Assembly (NCBI GenBank): GCA_023390655.1
Contig: JAEWCL010000003.1
Coordinates: forward strand, 1 to 64,000
Length of the DNA stretch: 64,000 nucleotides
Source: Bacillota bacterium
Lineage (GTDB): Bacteria; Bacillota; Clostridia; Christensenellales; CAG-138
Direction of reading: 5' to 3'
This document shows, piece by piece, positions 8,650-18,189 of the stretch. A program made the position numbers and the translations under genes. Numbering within the stretch: the stretch's first letter is position 1; each line of letters begins with the position of its first letter. A model generated the notes under the pieces. The model was given only the letters and a program-made list of their open reading frames with translations, was not told where the DNA came from and did no database searches.

Positions 8650-8695
8650 TTGACAACATAGAATGGCGGCATTATGATTAGTTAGTCAATCTAAT
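8650..8695 (+). promoter_or_regulatory. Promoter and operator of the fatty-acid operon
   Basis: TTGACA (8650-8655), 17 bp, TATGAT (8673-8678). An inverted repeat ATTAG-N9-CTAAT (8677-8695) overlaps the end of the -10 and the expected start of transcription. That is the usual place for a MarR/FabT-type repressor to block RNA polymerase. It does not match the published FabT or FapR boxes closely, so the binding protein is inferred from position. Confidence 0.7.
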
Positions 8696-8713
8696 TAACG
8701 GGGGGCATCGAAA

Positions 8714-9172
8714 TTGGATGAGTTTTCGGCGCACTTGAACGAACTGTTCGTAGATACGTTCCGCAACATCCTCAAGGTGGAAGAGAAGACGCTCCAGAAT
8801 AGCGTCATGAATCTGACCATCAATGAGCTGCACCTGATTGAATCCGTAGGAAAATGCAGGGAAGACGGCAGGACCATCAGCTCCATCGCGGAGGATATGC
8901 GCATCACGCTTCCTTCCGTGACGGTTGCCATTAATAAGCTCGCGGCAAAAGGGTATGTGGAAAAAGTGCGCGGGGCAACGGACAGCAGGACGGTATATGT
9001 CAGGCTCACGAAAAGCGGTAAAAAGGCGGATGCCGTCCACCGGTACTTCCATGAAAATATGGTTAGGTCCGTACTGCGCGAGATGGACGAGGAGGAGCGC
9101 AACGCACTGATGAAAGGCGTGATGAAGCTCAACGCGTTCTTCAAGGGCAAGATTTTAGCTGGAGAGGCGTAA
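8714..9172 (+). CDS. MarR family regulator at the head of the fab operon, FabT-like
   Basis: A 152-residue MarR regulator. The winged helix reads ISSIAEDMRITLPSVTVAINKLAAKGYVEKVRG (in segments), followed by the DSRTVYVRLT wing. Its position as first gene before fabH matches FabT of streptococci and related Firmicutes. FabT represses fatty-acid synthesis when acyl-ACP from exogenous lipid is plentiful. The ATG follows a weak GGGG-containing site. The inverted repeat in its own promoter suggests autoregulation of the whole operon. FabT function is inference; overall family membership is clear. Confidence 0.85.
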   Translation: MDEFSAHLNELFVDTFRNILKVEEKTLQNSVMNLTINELHLIESVGKCREDGRTISSIAEDMRITLPSVTVAINKLAAKGYVEKVRGATDSRTVYVRLTKSGKKADAVHRYFHENMVRSVLREMDEEERNALMKGVMKLNAFFKGKILAGEA

Positions 9173-9231
9173 ATGGGTTTCTTAACCCGGATATCCAATT
9201 GGGCTAGCGGAAACACAAGGCGGAGGCATAG

Positions 9232-10197
9232 ATGAGTTTTTCAATTTTAGGGACCGGCAGCGCACACCCAAAACGCGTTGTCACAAACGATGAACTATCC
9301 GCGATAGTGGACACCTCGGATGAATGGATCAGCACCCGTACCGGCGTGCGCGAACGGCGCGTGCTCACGGACGAAACGCTGATTGATATTGCACTTTCCG
9401 CGGCAAAACATGCGCTTGCGGATGCGGGGATACAGGCGAAAGAACTGGATTTGATCCTCTGCGCGACGATCCGCAATGAATACATTACCCCAACGCTTGC
9501 CTGCATGCTCCAAAAGGAGCTTGGCGCAACATGCCCGGCGATGGATATCAACGCCGCGTGCTCCGGCTTTTTATATGCGCTTGACGTGGCGGACGGATAC
9601 TTTGTAAGAGGGCGCGCACGGAAGGCGCTCGTCGTGGCGGCAGAGGCCATGAGCAAACTAGCGGACTGGACGGACAGGGCGACCTGTGTGCTGTTCGGTG
9701 ATGCGGCGGGTGCTGCCGTATTGGGAGAAGGGGAAGATTTGCTTTCACTTAAGATTACGGCGAGCGGCAACAACGAGCATCTCGTTATCCCGCATGTGCA
9801 GGGCAACAGCCCGTTCTCTGCGGCGGAAGTACGCGAACCGTTTGTGTATATGAACGGGCAGGAAGTCTATAAGTTTGCCGTTGCTTCCATGTGCCGCGAT
9901 CTTTCGGACGTCATAGCGGAGGCCGGTTTACAACAGGACCAGGTGCATCATGTGCTGCCCCATCAGGCGAACAAGCGGATCATTGAGGCGGCAAAAGGGC
10001 GGCTGTCGATCCCGTCCGAACGGTACCACATGAACATTTCCCGCTTCGGCAACACATCCGCGGCGAGCATTCCGGTGCTGCTGGACGAATGCAACCGTGC
10101 GGGGGAATTGAAAAAAGGCGAATTTCTGGCCTTAAGCGCATTTGGCGGCGGTTTCACAACAGGGGCCTGCGTGCTGCGCTGGTGCAAAGGGCAATAA
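9232..10197 (+). CDS. fabH: 3-oxoacyl-ACP synthase III
   Basis: A 321-residue KAS III, which condenses acetyl-CoA (or a branched starter) with malonyl-ACP to begin fatty-acid synthesis. The catalytic triad is complete: Cys110 in NAACSGF, His244 in LPHQANKRI and Asn274 in FGNTSAAS, at the same spacing as in the E. coli enzyme. The length is normal. It lies 59 nt after the marR gene and 22 nt before acpP. Whether it prefers straight or branched starters cannot be told here. Confidence 0.97.
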   Translation: MSFSILGTGSAHPKRVVTNDELSAIVDTSDEWISTRTGVRERRVLTDETLIDIALSAAKHALADAGIQAKELDLILCATIRNEYITPTLACMLQKELGATCPAMDINAACSGFLYALDVADGYFVRGRARKALVVAAEAMSKLADWTDRATCVLFGDAAGAAVLGEGEDLLSLKITASGNNEHLVIPHVQGNSPFSAAEVREPFVYMNGQEVYKFAVASMCRDLSDVIAEAGLQQDQVHHVLPHQANKRIIEAAKGRLSIPSERYHMNISRFGNTSAASIPVLLDECNRAGELKKGEFLALSAFGGGFTTGACVLRWCKGQ

Positions 10198-10219
10198 AAA
10201 ATTTCAGGAGGCACTTATT

Positions 10220-10459
10220 ATGATCTTCGAAAAAATTGTTGGCATTCTTAAGGACTATAAGGACACCGAGGCGGGCAGCATTACGCCGGATACCACGTTT
10301 GAGTCGCTGGGGCTTGACTCCCTTGATCGCGTGGAACTGGCGATGAGCGTGGAAGAAGCGTTTTCAATCCAGCTTGAGCTCACGGAATCCATGCGCACCG
10401 TACAAGGCTTGGTTGACGCCATTGAAGAAGAGTTGAAATCAAAGGAGAACAATGCATGA
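10220..10459 (+). CDS. acpP: Acyl carrier protein
   Basis: A 79-residue acidic acyl carrier protein that carries growing acyl chains on 4'-phosphopantetheine. The attachment site is Ser34 in LGLDSLDRVELAM. The ATG at 10220 has CAGGAGGC upstream. Its stop overlaps the fabK start by 4 nt (ATGA), which implies translational coupling. Confidence 0.96.
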   Translation: MIFEKIVGILKDYKDTEAGSITPDTTFESLGLDSLDRVELAMSVEEAFSIQLELTESMRTVQGLVDAIEEELKSKENNA

Positions 10460-11400
10460 AGACCCCGCTGTGCGGCCTGTTGGGCATAGAATACCCGGTG
10501 CTGCAGGGCGGTATGGCCTGGGTGGCGGATGCTTCCCTTGCCTCTGCCGTCAGCAATGGAGGCGGGCTTGGCATCGTTTCCGCCATGAATGCGGACGCGG
10601 ACTGGCTCCGCAATGAAATCAGAAACACCCGCGCCCGTACCGCGAAGCCCTTCGGCGTAAACATCATGCTGATGAGCCCGTATGTGGAAGAAGTGGCGCA
10701 GGTGGTCATAGAAGAGCGCGTGCCTGTGGTCACAACGGGGGCGGGCAACCCTTCCCGGTTCATGGGCAAGTGGATCGATGCGGGCATCAAGGTCATTCCC
10801 GTGGTGCCGTCTACTGCTGTTGCAAAGCTTGTGGCGCGCAGCGGCGCAAGTGCCGTCATTGCAGAAGGCGGAGAGTCGGGCGGCCATGTGGGCGATCTCA
10901 CTACAATGGTGCTTGTGCCGCAGGTGTGCGACGCTGTAGATATTCCCGTCATCGCCGCGGGCGGCATTGCGGATGGCAGGGGCGTTGCGGCGGCGTTCAT
11001 GCTGGGCGCTGTGGGCGTGCAGTTGGGGACAAGGTTCCTAGTCGCCAATGAGTGCACCATCCACCAGAACTATAAGGACCGCATCCTGCAGGCAAAGGAT
11101 ATCGATACCGCAACGGCGGGCAAGCGCCTCGGGCACCCCGTGCGCGCGCTCAAAAACCCGTTTATGCGGGAATTTATCCGCCGCGAGTATGACAGCAGCA
11201 TCCCGAATGAAGAGCTGGAGCGCTACGGCGCGGGCGCGCTGCGGCTTGCCGCGCGCGAGGGCGATGTCAAAAGCGGCAGCGTCATGGCAGGGCAATCTGC
11301 GGCAATGGTCCATAAGGAGCAGCCCGCCTGCGACATCATCCGCGAACTCATGGAAGAATCGGAAGCGCTGTTAAAAGGAGCCTGCAAATGGGTGCAGTAG
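10456..11400 (+). CDS. fabK: Enoyl-ACP reductase II (FMN-dependent)
   Basis: A 314-residue FabK of the nitronate-monooxygenase-like TIM-barrel family. It reduces trans-2-enoyl-ACP using NAD(P)H and FMN, the last step of each elongation cycle. Visible landmarks are LQGGMAWVADASLASAVSNG near the N terminus, AEGGESGGHVG with the catalytic His144, and AAGGIADGRG for phosphate binding. It overlaps acpP by 4 nt and fabD by 13 nt. FabK in place of FabI predicts low sensitivity to triclosan-type inhibitors. No fabI or fabL is seen in the operon. Confidence 0.95.
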   Translation: MKTPLCGLLGIEYPVLQGGMAWVADASLASAVSNGGGLGIVSAMNADADWLRNEIRNTRARTAKPFGVNIMLMSPYVEEVAQVVIEERVPVVTTGAGNPSRFMGKWIDAGIKVIPVVPSTAVAKLVARSGASAVIAEGGESGGHVGDLTTMVLVPQVCDAVDIPVIAAGGIADGRGVAAAFMLGAVGVQLGTRFLVANECTIHQNYKDRILQAKDIDTATAGKRLGHPVRALKNPFMREFIRREYDSSIPNEELERYGAGALRLAAREGDVKSGSVMAGQSAAMVHKEQPACDIIRELMEESEALLKGACKWVQ

Positions 11401-12314
11401 CGTTTTTGTTCGCGGGGCAGGGCGCGCAGTATCCCGGCATGGGGCAGTCGCTTAGTGAGAGCTCGAAGGCTGCGCAGACGGTGTTTGCCCTCGCGGATCA
11501 AATCCGCCCCGGTACCAGCGCACAGTGCTTTACCGGCACAAAAGAGGAATTGAGCCAGACTGTTAACACACAGCCTACAGTATTCGCTGTGGATCTTGCG
11601 GCGGCCTGTGCGCTTTTGGAAGCGGGCATTGTACCGCAGGCAATCTGTGGGTTCTCCCTTGGGGAGGTTGCGGCGCTGACCTTTGCCGGGGCATTCTCCC
11701 ATGAAGGCGGTTTCCGGCTTGTGACAAAGCGCGCGGAGCTCATGCAGCGCGCGGCGGAGCAAAACAAGGGCGGCATGGCCGCGGTGCTAAAACTAGCGAA
11801 CGAAGATGTGGAACAGCTTTGCGTTTCCCATCCGGGCGTATATCCGGTCAACTACAATTGCCCCGGCCAGCTGGTGGTGGCGGGCGTACAGGACGCATTG
11901 CAGGAATTTTGCATGGCAGTGCAGCAAAAGGGCGGCAGGACAATGCCCCTTGCGGTCAACGGCGCGTTTCATTCCCCATACATGGCGGAAGCGGCGGAGG
12001 AATTTTATCAGCTATTATCCGATTTCTCTTTTCAAACACCCTCCTACCCGGTATACGCCAACGCGACGGCGGAACCTTATGCGCCCCCTTATGAAACATT
12101 GCTTGCAAAGCAGATCGCATCCCCTGTGCGCTTTGAACAATCCATACGCGCTATGGCGCAGGCGGGCATCGACACGTTTGTGGAGGTTGGCCCCGGCAAA
12201 ACGCTGACAGGGCTCGTCAAGAAGATACTGTCTGAGGCGAACGCCTACAATGTGCAGGATGCAGAAAGCCTGCACGCAACCGTGCGGGCATTACAAGGAG
12301 GAAACGCATGCTAG
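11388..12314 (+). CDS. fabD: Malonyl-CoA:ACP transacylase
   Basis: A 308-residue enzyme that transfers malonyl from CoA to ACP. FLFAGQGAQYPGMG is at residues 7-20, the nucleophile is Ser90 in GFSLGEVAAL, the histidine is His195 in NGAFHSPYM, and VEVGPGKTLTGL is near the C terminus. The usual GHSLGE reads GFSLGE, so the residue before the nucleophile is Phe rather than His. It overlaps fabK and fabG by a few bases. Confidence 0.95.
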   Translation: MGAVAFLFAGQGAQYPGMGQSLSESSKAAQTVFALADQIRPGTSAQCFTGTKEELSQTVNTQPTVFAVDLAAACALLEAGIVPQAICGFSLGEVAALTFAGAFSHEGGFRLVTKRAELMQRAAEQNKGGMAAVLKLANEDVEQLCVSHPGVYPVNYNCPGQLVVAGVQDALQEFCMAVQQKGGRTMPLAVNGAFHSPYMAEAAEEFYQLLSDFSFQTPSYPVYANATAEPYAPPYETLLAKQIASPVRFEQSIRAMAQAGIDTFVEVGPGKTLTGLVKKILSEANAYNVQDAESLHATVRALQGGNAC

Positions 12315-13048
12315 CTGGCAAGACGGCGCTTGTAACGGGCGCGTCCCGCGGCATTGGCCGCGCCATCGCGCTCTCTCTTGCAAAGGAGGGTGCGGATATC
12401 GCACTTGTATACGCGGGCAACGTGGCCGCCGCGGAAGAAACGCTGGAGCAGCTGCGCGCGCTTGGCGTGAGGGCAGAGGCCTTCCGTTGCGATGTGGCGG
12501 ATCATGCCGCGGTAAAGGAACTGGTGGCGAAAGCGCTTGAAGTGTTTGGCACCATTGATATCCTGGTCAACAACGCAGGCATCACGCGGGACGGCCTGCT
12601 TCTGACGATGAAGGAAGCGGACTATGACGCGGTGCTTGACACCAATCTCAAAGGCGCTTACAACACCATCAAGCACATCGTGCCGCACATGCTCAAAAAG
12701 CGCAGCGGACGCATCATCAACATTTCCTCGGTGGCGGGGCTGATGGGCAACGCCGGCCAGGTAAATTACGCCGCCGCAAAGGCGGGCCTTATTGGCCTCA
12801 CCAAATCGGTCGCCAAGGAGCTTGCCGCCCGCAGCATCACCTGCAACGCCGTAGCACCCGGGTTTATTGAGACGGATATGACGGGCGAGCTTTCCGAGCG
12901 GGTGCAGCAGGCGCTGCTTGAGGCCATCCCACTAAAGCGCATGGGCAAAGCCGGGGATGTCGCATCCCTTGTAACATTCCTTGCAGGCCCTATGGCAGCC
13001 TATATCACCGGTGAGGTCGTGCGTGTAGACGGCGGCCTTGCGATGTAA
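12308..13048 (+). CDS. fabG: 3-oxoacyl-ACP reductase
   Basis: A 246-residue short-chain dehydrogenase that reduces 3-ketoacyl-ACP with NADPH. The cofactor loop TGASRGIGRAIA is at residues 10-21 and NNAG at 88-91. Catalytic residues are in NISSVAGL (Ser140/141) and the YxxxK pair Tyr154 and Lys158. The C-terminal GEVVRVDGGLAM is typical. It overlaps fabD by 7 nt and has AAGGAGGAAACGC upstream of its ATG. Confidence 0.96.
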   Translation: MLAGKTALVTGASRGIGRAIALSLAKEGADIALVYAGNVAAAEETLEQLRALGVRAEAFRCDVADHAAVKELVAKALEVFGTIDILVNNAGITRDGLLLTMKEADYDAVLDTNLKGAYNTIKHIVPHMLKKRSGRIINISSVAGLMGNAGQVNYAAAKAGLIGLTKSVAKELAARSITCNAVAPGFIETDMTGELSERVQQALLEAIPLKRMGKAGDVASLVTFLAGPMAAYITGEVVRVDGGLAM

Positions 13049-13089
13049 ATAAAATACGCTTCCCGCAATTGGATTGGAGGAGCAACGAT

Positions 13090-14331
13090 ATGAAAAGAGT
13101 AGTCGTTACCGGGATGGGGGTCGTTTCCCCCATCGGTAATACGCTGGACGCCTTCTGGAATAGTCTAAAAAACGGCGTCTGCGGCATTGATTTCATTACA
13201 AAATTTGACACAGAACCGATGAAGGTCAAAATCGCGGCGGAAGTCAAGGACTTTGACCCGACGGCCTATATGGAAAAAGGAGAGGCCAGGAAGACCGATC
13301 TTTACGCCCAGTACGCGATTGCCGCGGCCGCACAGGCCATGCAGCACAGCGGGCTTACGGTACAGGACCCGTTCCGCTTTGGCGTCTACATCGGCTCGGG
13401 CATCGGCGGCATGGAAACGTTTATGAACGAGTGCCGCAAGCTTTTTGAGCAGGGCCCGCGCCGTGTGTCCCCGCATTTTATCCCGATGATGATCGCAAAC
13501 ATTGCGGCAGGCAGCATCGCCATCAAATATAACGCGATGGGGCCGTCATTGCCTGTGGTCACGGCCTGCGCTACGTCCTCAAATGCGATTGGCGAAGCGT
13601 TCCGCGCTATCAAGCACGGCTATGCGGACGCCATACTCGCAGGCGGGGCGGAAGCCGCGCTCAATCCGCTGGGGATCGCAGGATTCACAAACTGCATGGC
13701 GCTTTCCACAAGGAACGAGCCAAAGGACAGCTCTATTCCCTTTGACAAGCGCAGGGATGGGTTCGTCATGGGCGAAGGTGCCGGCGTGCTGGTACTCGAA
13801 TCGTACGATCATGCAAAAGCGCGCGGCGCGAACATTTATGGAGAGGTGATCGGCTACGGTAACACGTGCGACGCGCACCATGTCACGGCCCCGCATCCGG
13901 AGTCTCTGGCGGCGGCACAGGCAATTCGCCTTTCCATGCAGGAAGCGGGATTAGGCCAGCAGGACGCGAAGCGCCTCTATATCAACGCGCACGGCACAAG
14001 CACGCCGCTCAATGATAAGGCGGAAACGCTCGCTATCAAGCTCGCGCTTGGCGAATACGCGTATGAAACGATGGTCAGCTCCACCAAGTCCATGACGGGC
14101 CATATGCTCGGTGCTGCGGGCGCTGCGGAGGCGATTACCTCTATCATGGCGCTTTCTACCGGCACGGTGCCGCCCACCATAGGCTACAAGGAACCTGATG
14201 AAGCGTGCGACCTTGATGTGGTGCCAAACGTTTCCCGCAAGGCCGATCCGGCCTATGCGTTTTCGCTTTCGCTGGGCTTTGGCGGGCATAACGCCTGCCT
14301 CGTGTTCAAAAAGTGGGAGGGTGAGGCATGA
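13090..14331 (+). CDS. fabF: 3-oxoacyl-ACP synthase II
   Basis: A 413-residue KAS II elongating condensing enzyme. The catalytic Cys160 is in VVTACATSSNAIGEA, and the two histidines are in INAHGTSTPLND and KSMTGHMLGAAGA. The ATG at 13090 follows GGAGGAGC; an upstream in-frame start at 13069 lacks such a site. It overlaps accB by 4 nt. Confidence 0.97.
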   Translation: MKRVVVTGMGVVSPIGNTLDAFWNSLKNGVCGIDFITKFDTEPMKVKIAAEVKDFDPTAYMEKGEARKTDLYAQYAIAAAAQAMQHSGLTVQDPFRFGVYIGSGIGGMETFMNECRKLFEQGPRRVSPHFIPMMIANIAAGSIAIKYNAMGPSLPVVTACATSSNAIGEAFRAIKHGYADAILAGGAEAALNPLGIAGFTNCMALSTRNEPKDSSIPFDKRRDGFVMGEGAGVLVLESYDHAKARGANIYGEVIGYGNTCDAHHVTAPHPESLAAAQAIRLSMQEAGLGQQDAKRLYINAHGTSTPLNDKAETLAIKLALGEYAYETMVSSTKSMTGHMLGAAGAAEAITSIMALSTGTVPPTIGYKEPDEACDLDVVPNVSRKADPAYAFSLSLGFGGHNACLVFKKWEGEA

Positions 14332-14774
14332 ACTTAAAGAACATCAAAGAGCTGGTGCAGCTCTTGGAGCGCTCCACCCTGACGGTGCTGGAGGTTTCGG
14401 AAGCGGATACGAAGATCCGCCTGGAAAAGAATCCGGCTTCCCAGCAAGTGCAGGAACCGGCAGCCGTTCACACACAGCCGGAGTCGTCCGTGGCGGCCAC
14501 ACCTGTACCCGCACCTGACGGCGCGGTGGATTTTAACAGCATTATCGAAATCAAATCCCCGATGGTGGGCGTCTACTATGCCTCGCCCTCGCCGGATGCG
14601 AGGCCCTTTGTTTCGGTCGGCTCCAAGGTGAAAAAAGGGGATGTGCTGTGCATCATTGAGGCGATGAAGCTGATGAACGAGATCACCGCCGAGGTGGATG
14701 GGGAAATTGTGGATATTTGCGTGGAAAACGGCCAGGTGGTGGAGTACGCGCAGATTCTCTTCAAGGTCTTTTAA
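14328..14774 (+). CDS. accB: Biotin carboxyl carrier protein of acetyl-CoA carboxylase
   Basis: A 148-residue BCCP. The C-terminal biotinyl domain carries EAMKLMNE with biotinyl-Lys114, and the preceding Pro/Ala/Val-rich stretch (about residues 36-65) is the flexible swinging linker. It carries CO2 between the biotin carboxylase and carboxyltransferase encoded downstream. It is coupled to fabF by an ATGA overlap. Confidence 0.96.
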   Translation: MNLKNIKELVQLLERSTLTVLEVSEADTKIRLEKNPASQQVQEPAAVHTQPESSVAATPVPAPDGAVDFNSIIEIKSPMVGVYYASPSPDARPFVSVGSKVKKGDVLCIIEAMKLMNEITAEVDGEIVDICVENGQVVEYAQILFKVF

Positions 14775-14787
14775 CGGGGGGTAGCGT

Positions 14788-15210
14788 ATGGATAGGGAAA
14801 CACTCAAAACAATACTGCCGCACAGGGAACCCATGCTGCTGGTGGATGAAGCGGAAATGGTATCCGATACCCAGTCTAGGGGAAGCTACCATGTGCGCGG
14901 GGACGAATGGTTTTTGCAGGGGCATTTTCCGGATAACCCGGTGGTGCCGGGCGTGATCCAGTGCGAAATCCTGGCGCAGGCGTCCTGTGTGCTGGTCGCA
15001 TCCAAAATGAAGGGCACAACGCCGTATTTTACGGGCCTGAACCGCGTGCGCTTCCGCAGGAAGGTCGTGCCCGGGGATACGATCGAGATTGAAAGCGCGA
15101 TCGTCAAGGAAAAAGCGCCCTTCTTCTTTGCGGAAGCGACCGGCTCTGTTTCCGGCGAGGTTGCGGTGAGCGCGGAGTTCTCCTTTATGCTTGAAAAGCA
15201 AGGGGAGTGA
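14788..15210 (+). CDS. fabZ: (3R)-3-hydroxyacyl-ACP dehydratase
   Basis: A 140-residue hot-dog-fold dehydratase that makes enoyl-ACP. The family signature LPHREPMLLVDE is at residues 10-21. The catalytic pair is His46 in LQGHFPDNPVVPG and Glu60 in IQCEILAQ. It lies between accB and accC in the common Firmicute order. Confidence 0.96.
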   Translation: MDRETLKTILPHREPMLLVDEAEMVSDTQSRGSYHVRGDEWFLQGHFPDNPVVPGVIQCEILAQASCVLVASKMKGTTPYFTGLNRVRFRRKVVPGDTIEIESAIVKEKAPFFFAEATGSVSGEVAVSAEFSFMLEKQGE

Positions 15211-15214
15211 AGGC

Positions 15215-16549
15215 GTGTTTACAAAAATATTGATCGCCAACCGCGGGGAGATCGCCGTGCGCATCATCCGTGCCTGCAAGGAGATGGGCATCTCCACCGT
15301 CGCCGTCTTTTCGGAGGCGGACCGGGATGCGTTGCATGTCAACCTTGCGGATGAAAGCATCTGCATCGGCGCGCCGCGCGCAAAGGACAGCTATTTGAAT
15401 ATGTCCGCCATCCTTTCGGCGGCTGTTGTTACCGGGGCGGAGGCCATCCATCCCGGCTATGGCCTGCTCTCTGAAAACGCACGGTTCAGCGAGCTTTGCG
15501 CGTCCTGCGGCATTGCGTTTGTCGGCCCGCCTGCCGAAGTCATCGCAAAGATGGGCGATAAAAATGCGGCGCGGCAGACCATGATCAAGGCAGGCGTGCC
15601 CGTCATCCCGGGAAGCGAGGTGCTTGCTTCCGTAGAAGACGCGAAAAAAGAAGCGGCGCGTATCGGCTACCCGCTGCTGATCAAAGCGCGCGCGGGCGGC
15701 GGCGGGCGCGGCATCCGCCTGGTGGAACAGGAAGCGCAGCTTGAAAACCAGTTCTACGCCGCTTCTCAGGAAGCGGAAAGCGCTTTTGGCGATGGGGCTG
15801 TGTACCTGGAGAAATACCTGTTCCCCGTCAAGCATGTGGAAATGCAATTGATCTGCGATAAGCACGGCAACGCCGTAGCGCTAGGGGAGCGGGAATGCTC
15901 CGTGCAGCGGAAGAACCAGAAGCTGATTGAAGAAAGCCCTTCCCCCGCGGTGGATGAGGGCTTGCGCAAACGAATGATGGAAACCTCCGTGCGCGCGGCA
16001 AAATCTGCGGGGTACGAGAACGCGGGAACGATCGAATATCTCCTTGACCGGGACGGCAATTATTATTTTATGGAGATGAACACCCGCCTGCAGGTGGAGC
16101 ATCCGGTCACGGAGATGGTGACGGGCATCGACCTTGTGAAGTGGCAGATCCGGGTGGCGGCGGGGCTACCGCTGCAGTTCACGCAAGAGGATATCAGGCT
16201 TTCGGGCTGCGCCATCGAATGCAGGATCAACGCGGAAGACCCCATGCACAATTTCAGGCCCTGTTGCGGCAAGGTAACGCTGTTGCACATCCCCGGCGGC
16301 CCGTGGGTGCGCTTTGATACGGCGCTGTACCAGGACTATGTGGTGCCCCCGTATTACGACAGCATGATTGCAAAGCTCATTGTCCACGCAAAAACGCGCG
16401 AGGAAGCCATCCGCAAGATGCAGGCGGCGCTTTGCGAGCTTGTGATCGAGGGGATTTCCCACAACAGCGAATTGCAGATGGATATTTTGCTTGACGAGCG
16501 TTTCCAGACGGGCGTCTACACCACCGATTTTATGGCGAGCAGGGGGTAA
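15215..16549 (+). CDS. accC: Biotin carboxylase subunit of acetyl-CoA carboxylase
   Basis: A 444-residue ATP-grasp enzyme that carboxylates biotin on AccB. FTKILIANRGEIAVRIIRAC opens the protein, followed by IHPGYGLLSEN, the ATP loop KARAGGGGRGIRLV and FMEMNTRLQVEHPVTE. I chose the GTG at 15215 because GGGGAGTGAA lies at the right distance and the family starts at this point. The upstream in-frame TTG at 15191 lies inside fabZ. Confidence 0.95.
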   Translation: MFTKILIANRGEIAVRIIRACKEMGISTVAVFSEADRDALHVNLADESICIGAPRAKDSYLNMSAILSAAVVTGAEAIHPGYGLLSENARFSELCASCGIAFVGPPAEVIAKMGDKNAARQTMIKAGVPVIPGSEVLASVEDAKKEAARIGYPLLIKARAGGGGRGIRLVEQEAQLENQFYAASQEAESAFGDGAVYLEKYLFPVKHVEMQLICDKHGNAVALGERECSVQRKNQKLIEESPSPAVDEGLRKRMMETSVRAAKSAGYENAGTIEYLLDRDGNYYFMEMNTRLQVEHPVTEMVTGIDLVKWQIRVAAGLPLQFTQEDIRLSGCAIECRINAEDPMHNFRPCCGKVTLLHIPGGPWVRFDTALYQDYVVPPYYDSMIAKLIVHAKTREEAIRKMQAALCELVIEGISHNSELQMDILLDERFQTGVYTTDFMASRG

Positions 16550-16552
16550 CGA

Positions 16553-17422
16553 ATGCTCAAAAAAGATTTGTTTAAGCGGCCAAAGAATCCGCTTGAAACC
16601 GGCGAACCGATAGAGAAATCGATAAAACCTGCCGTTCCGGATGAACTTTGCATCAAATGCGCCTGCTGCAAGGCAACGCTTTTTCAGAGCGAGCTCAACA
16701 ACAACCAAAAGGTCTGCCCGCGCTGCGGCGCGTATGGTAGGCTCGGCGCGCGCGAACGCATCGGGCTCATCTGTGACGAAGGTTCGTTTGAAGAGCTGTT
16801 CCGGGGCACGGTTTCAGAAGACCCGCTCTGCTTTCCCGGCTATGAAGGAAAGCTAAAAAAAGCAAGGGAGGAAAGCGGGGAGGAAGAGGCGGCCGTTTGC
16901 GGTACGGCATCCATTGGCGGCATTGAAACGGCGCTGTTTGTGATGGATCCGAATTTTATGCTTGGCTCCATGGGCGCGGCGCTTGGGGAAAAGGTGGCGA
17001 TGCTGTTCGAGGTCGCGGCGCAAAAGGGACTGCCGGTCGTAGGCTTTACGGTTTCCGGCGGCGCGCGCATGCAGGAGGGCATCCTTTCCCTGATGCAGAT
17101 GGCAAAGACGAGCGGCGCCGTGAAACTGCACAGTGATCTAGGCAACCTCTATATCTGCGTGCTGACCGACCCGACCACGGGCGGCGTCACCGCAAGTTTT
17201 GCAATGCAGGCCGACATCATACTCTCCGAACCGAAAGCGCTTATTGGCTTTGCGGGTCCGCGTGTGATTGAGCAGACCATCCGCCAGAAGCTGCCGCAGG
17301 GCTTTCAGCGTGCGGAGTTCCTGCTCCAAAAAGGGTTTGTGGACGCGATTGTGGAACGAAAAGAATTAAAGCAGACGCTTTTCACCTTGCTGCGTCTTCA
17401 CAAAAAGGAGGCGGCAATATGA
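16553..17422 (+). CDS. accD: Acetyl-CoA carboxylase carboxyltransferase, beta subunit
   Basis: A 289-residue carboxyltransferase half. A four-cysteine zinc ribbon (Cys36, Cys39, Cys55, Cys58) precedes the crotonase-like fold with VSGGARMQEGILSLMQMAK and DPTTGGVTASFAMQAD. It pairs with AccA to move the carboxyl from biotin to acetyl-CoA. It starts 3 nt after accC and overlaps accA by 4 nt. Confidence 0.96.
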   Translation: MLKKDLFKRPKNPLETGEPIEKSIKPAVPDELCIKCACCKATLFQSELNNNQKVCPRCGAYGRLGARERIGLICDEGSFEELFRGTVSEDPLCFPGYEGKLKKAREESGEEEAAVCGTASIGGIETALFVMDPNFMLGSMGAALGEKVAMLFEVAAQKGLPVVGFTVSGGARMQEGILSLMQMAKTSGAVKLHSDLGNLYICVLTDPTTGGVTASFAMQADIILSEPKALIGFAGPRVIEQTIRQKLPQGFQRAEFLLQKGFVDAIVERKELKQTLFTLLRLHKKEAAI

Positions 17423-18189
17423 GCGCAATCGAAAAACTGCAACTGGCCCGCGCCAACGGCAGGCCGACAGGGCAGGATTTTATCCGCCATATCATAGACG
17501 GGTTTATGGAGCTGCATGGAGACCGGCGCTTTGGGGACGACCAGGCGGTAATTTCAGGCATCGGCACGTTAGGCGGCATGCCCATTACCGTAATTGCGCT
17601 TGAAAAGGGGCATGATACCAAGGAGAAGGTGCTGAGGAATTTCGGCTCCGCCCACCCGGAAGGTTACCGCAAGGCGCTCCGGCAGATGAAGCTTGCGGAA
17701 AAATTCAATCGACCGATCCTTTGCTTTGTGGATACCGCGGGTGCATACTGTGGTATTGAGGCGGAGGAACGCGGGCAAGGGCAGGCGATTGCAGAGAATC
17801 TCATGGAAATGATGTGGCTCAAGGTGCCCGTACTTTCCGTATTGATCGGAGAGGGCGGCAGCGGCGGCGCTTTGGCGCTTGCGGTCGCAAACGAGGTGTG
17901 GATGCTGGAGAACGCCGTTTACTCCGTTATTACGCCCGAAGGGTGCGCCAGCATCCTCTGGAAGGACGCCTCAAAGACAAAGGAGGCCGCGGAATGCCTG
18001 AAGCTGACGGCGGAAGACCTGTATCGCCTCAAGGTAATCGAGCGCATTATCCCCGAGGGGGAAACGATGTTTGACGAACTCAAAATGCAGTTATATGATA
18101 CATACTGTTCGCTCAAAGGGAAACCCGGAGCACTTCTAGCGCAGGAGCGGTACGCAAGATTTCGAAACATAGGGGGAAGCGGAGCATGA
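17419..18189 (+). CDS. accA: Acetyl-CoA carboxylase carboxyltransferase, alpha subunit
   Basis: A 256-residue alpha subunit, shorter at the N terminus than the E. coli protein, as is common in Firmicutes. Landmarks are FMELHGDRRFGDDQAVISGIG, FVDTAGAYCGIEAEERGQG and the oxyanion region IGEGGSGGALALAVA. The last 4 nt overlap the degV start. Confidence 0.95.
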   Translation: MSAIEKLQLARANGRPTGQDFIRHIIDGFMELHGDRRFGDDQAVISGIGTLGGMPITVIALEKGHDTKEKVLRNFGSAHPEGYRKALRQMKLAEKFNRPILCFVDTAGAYCGIEAEERGQGQAIAENLMEMMWLKVPVLSVLIGEGGSGGALALAVANEVWMLENAVYSVITPEGCASILWKDASKTKEAAECLKLTAEDLYRLKVIERIIPEGETMFDELKMQLYDTYCSLKGKPGALLAQERYARFRNIGGSGA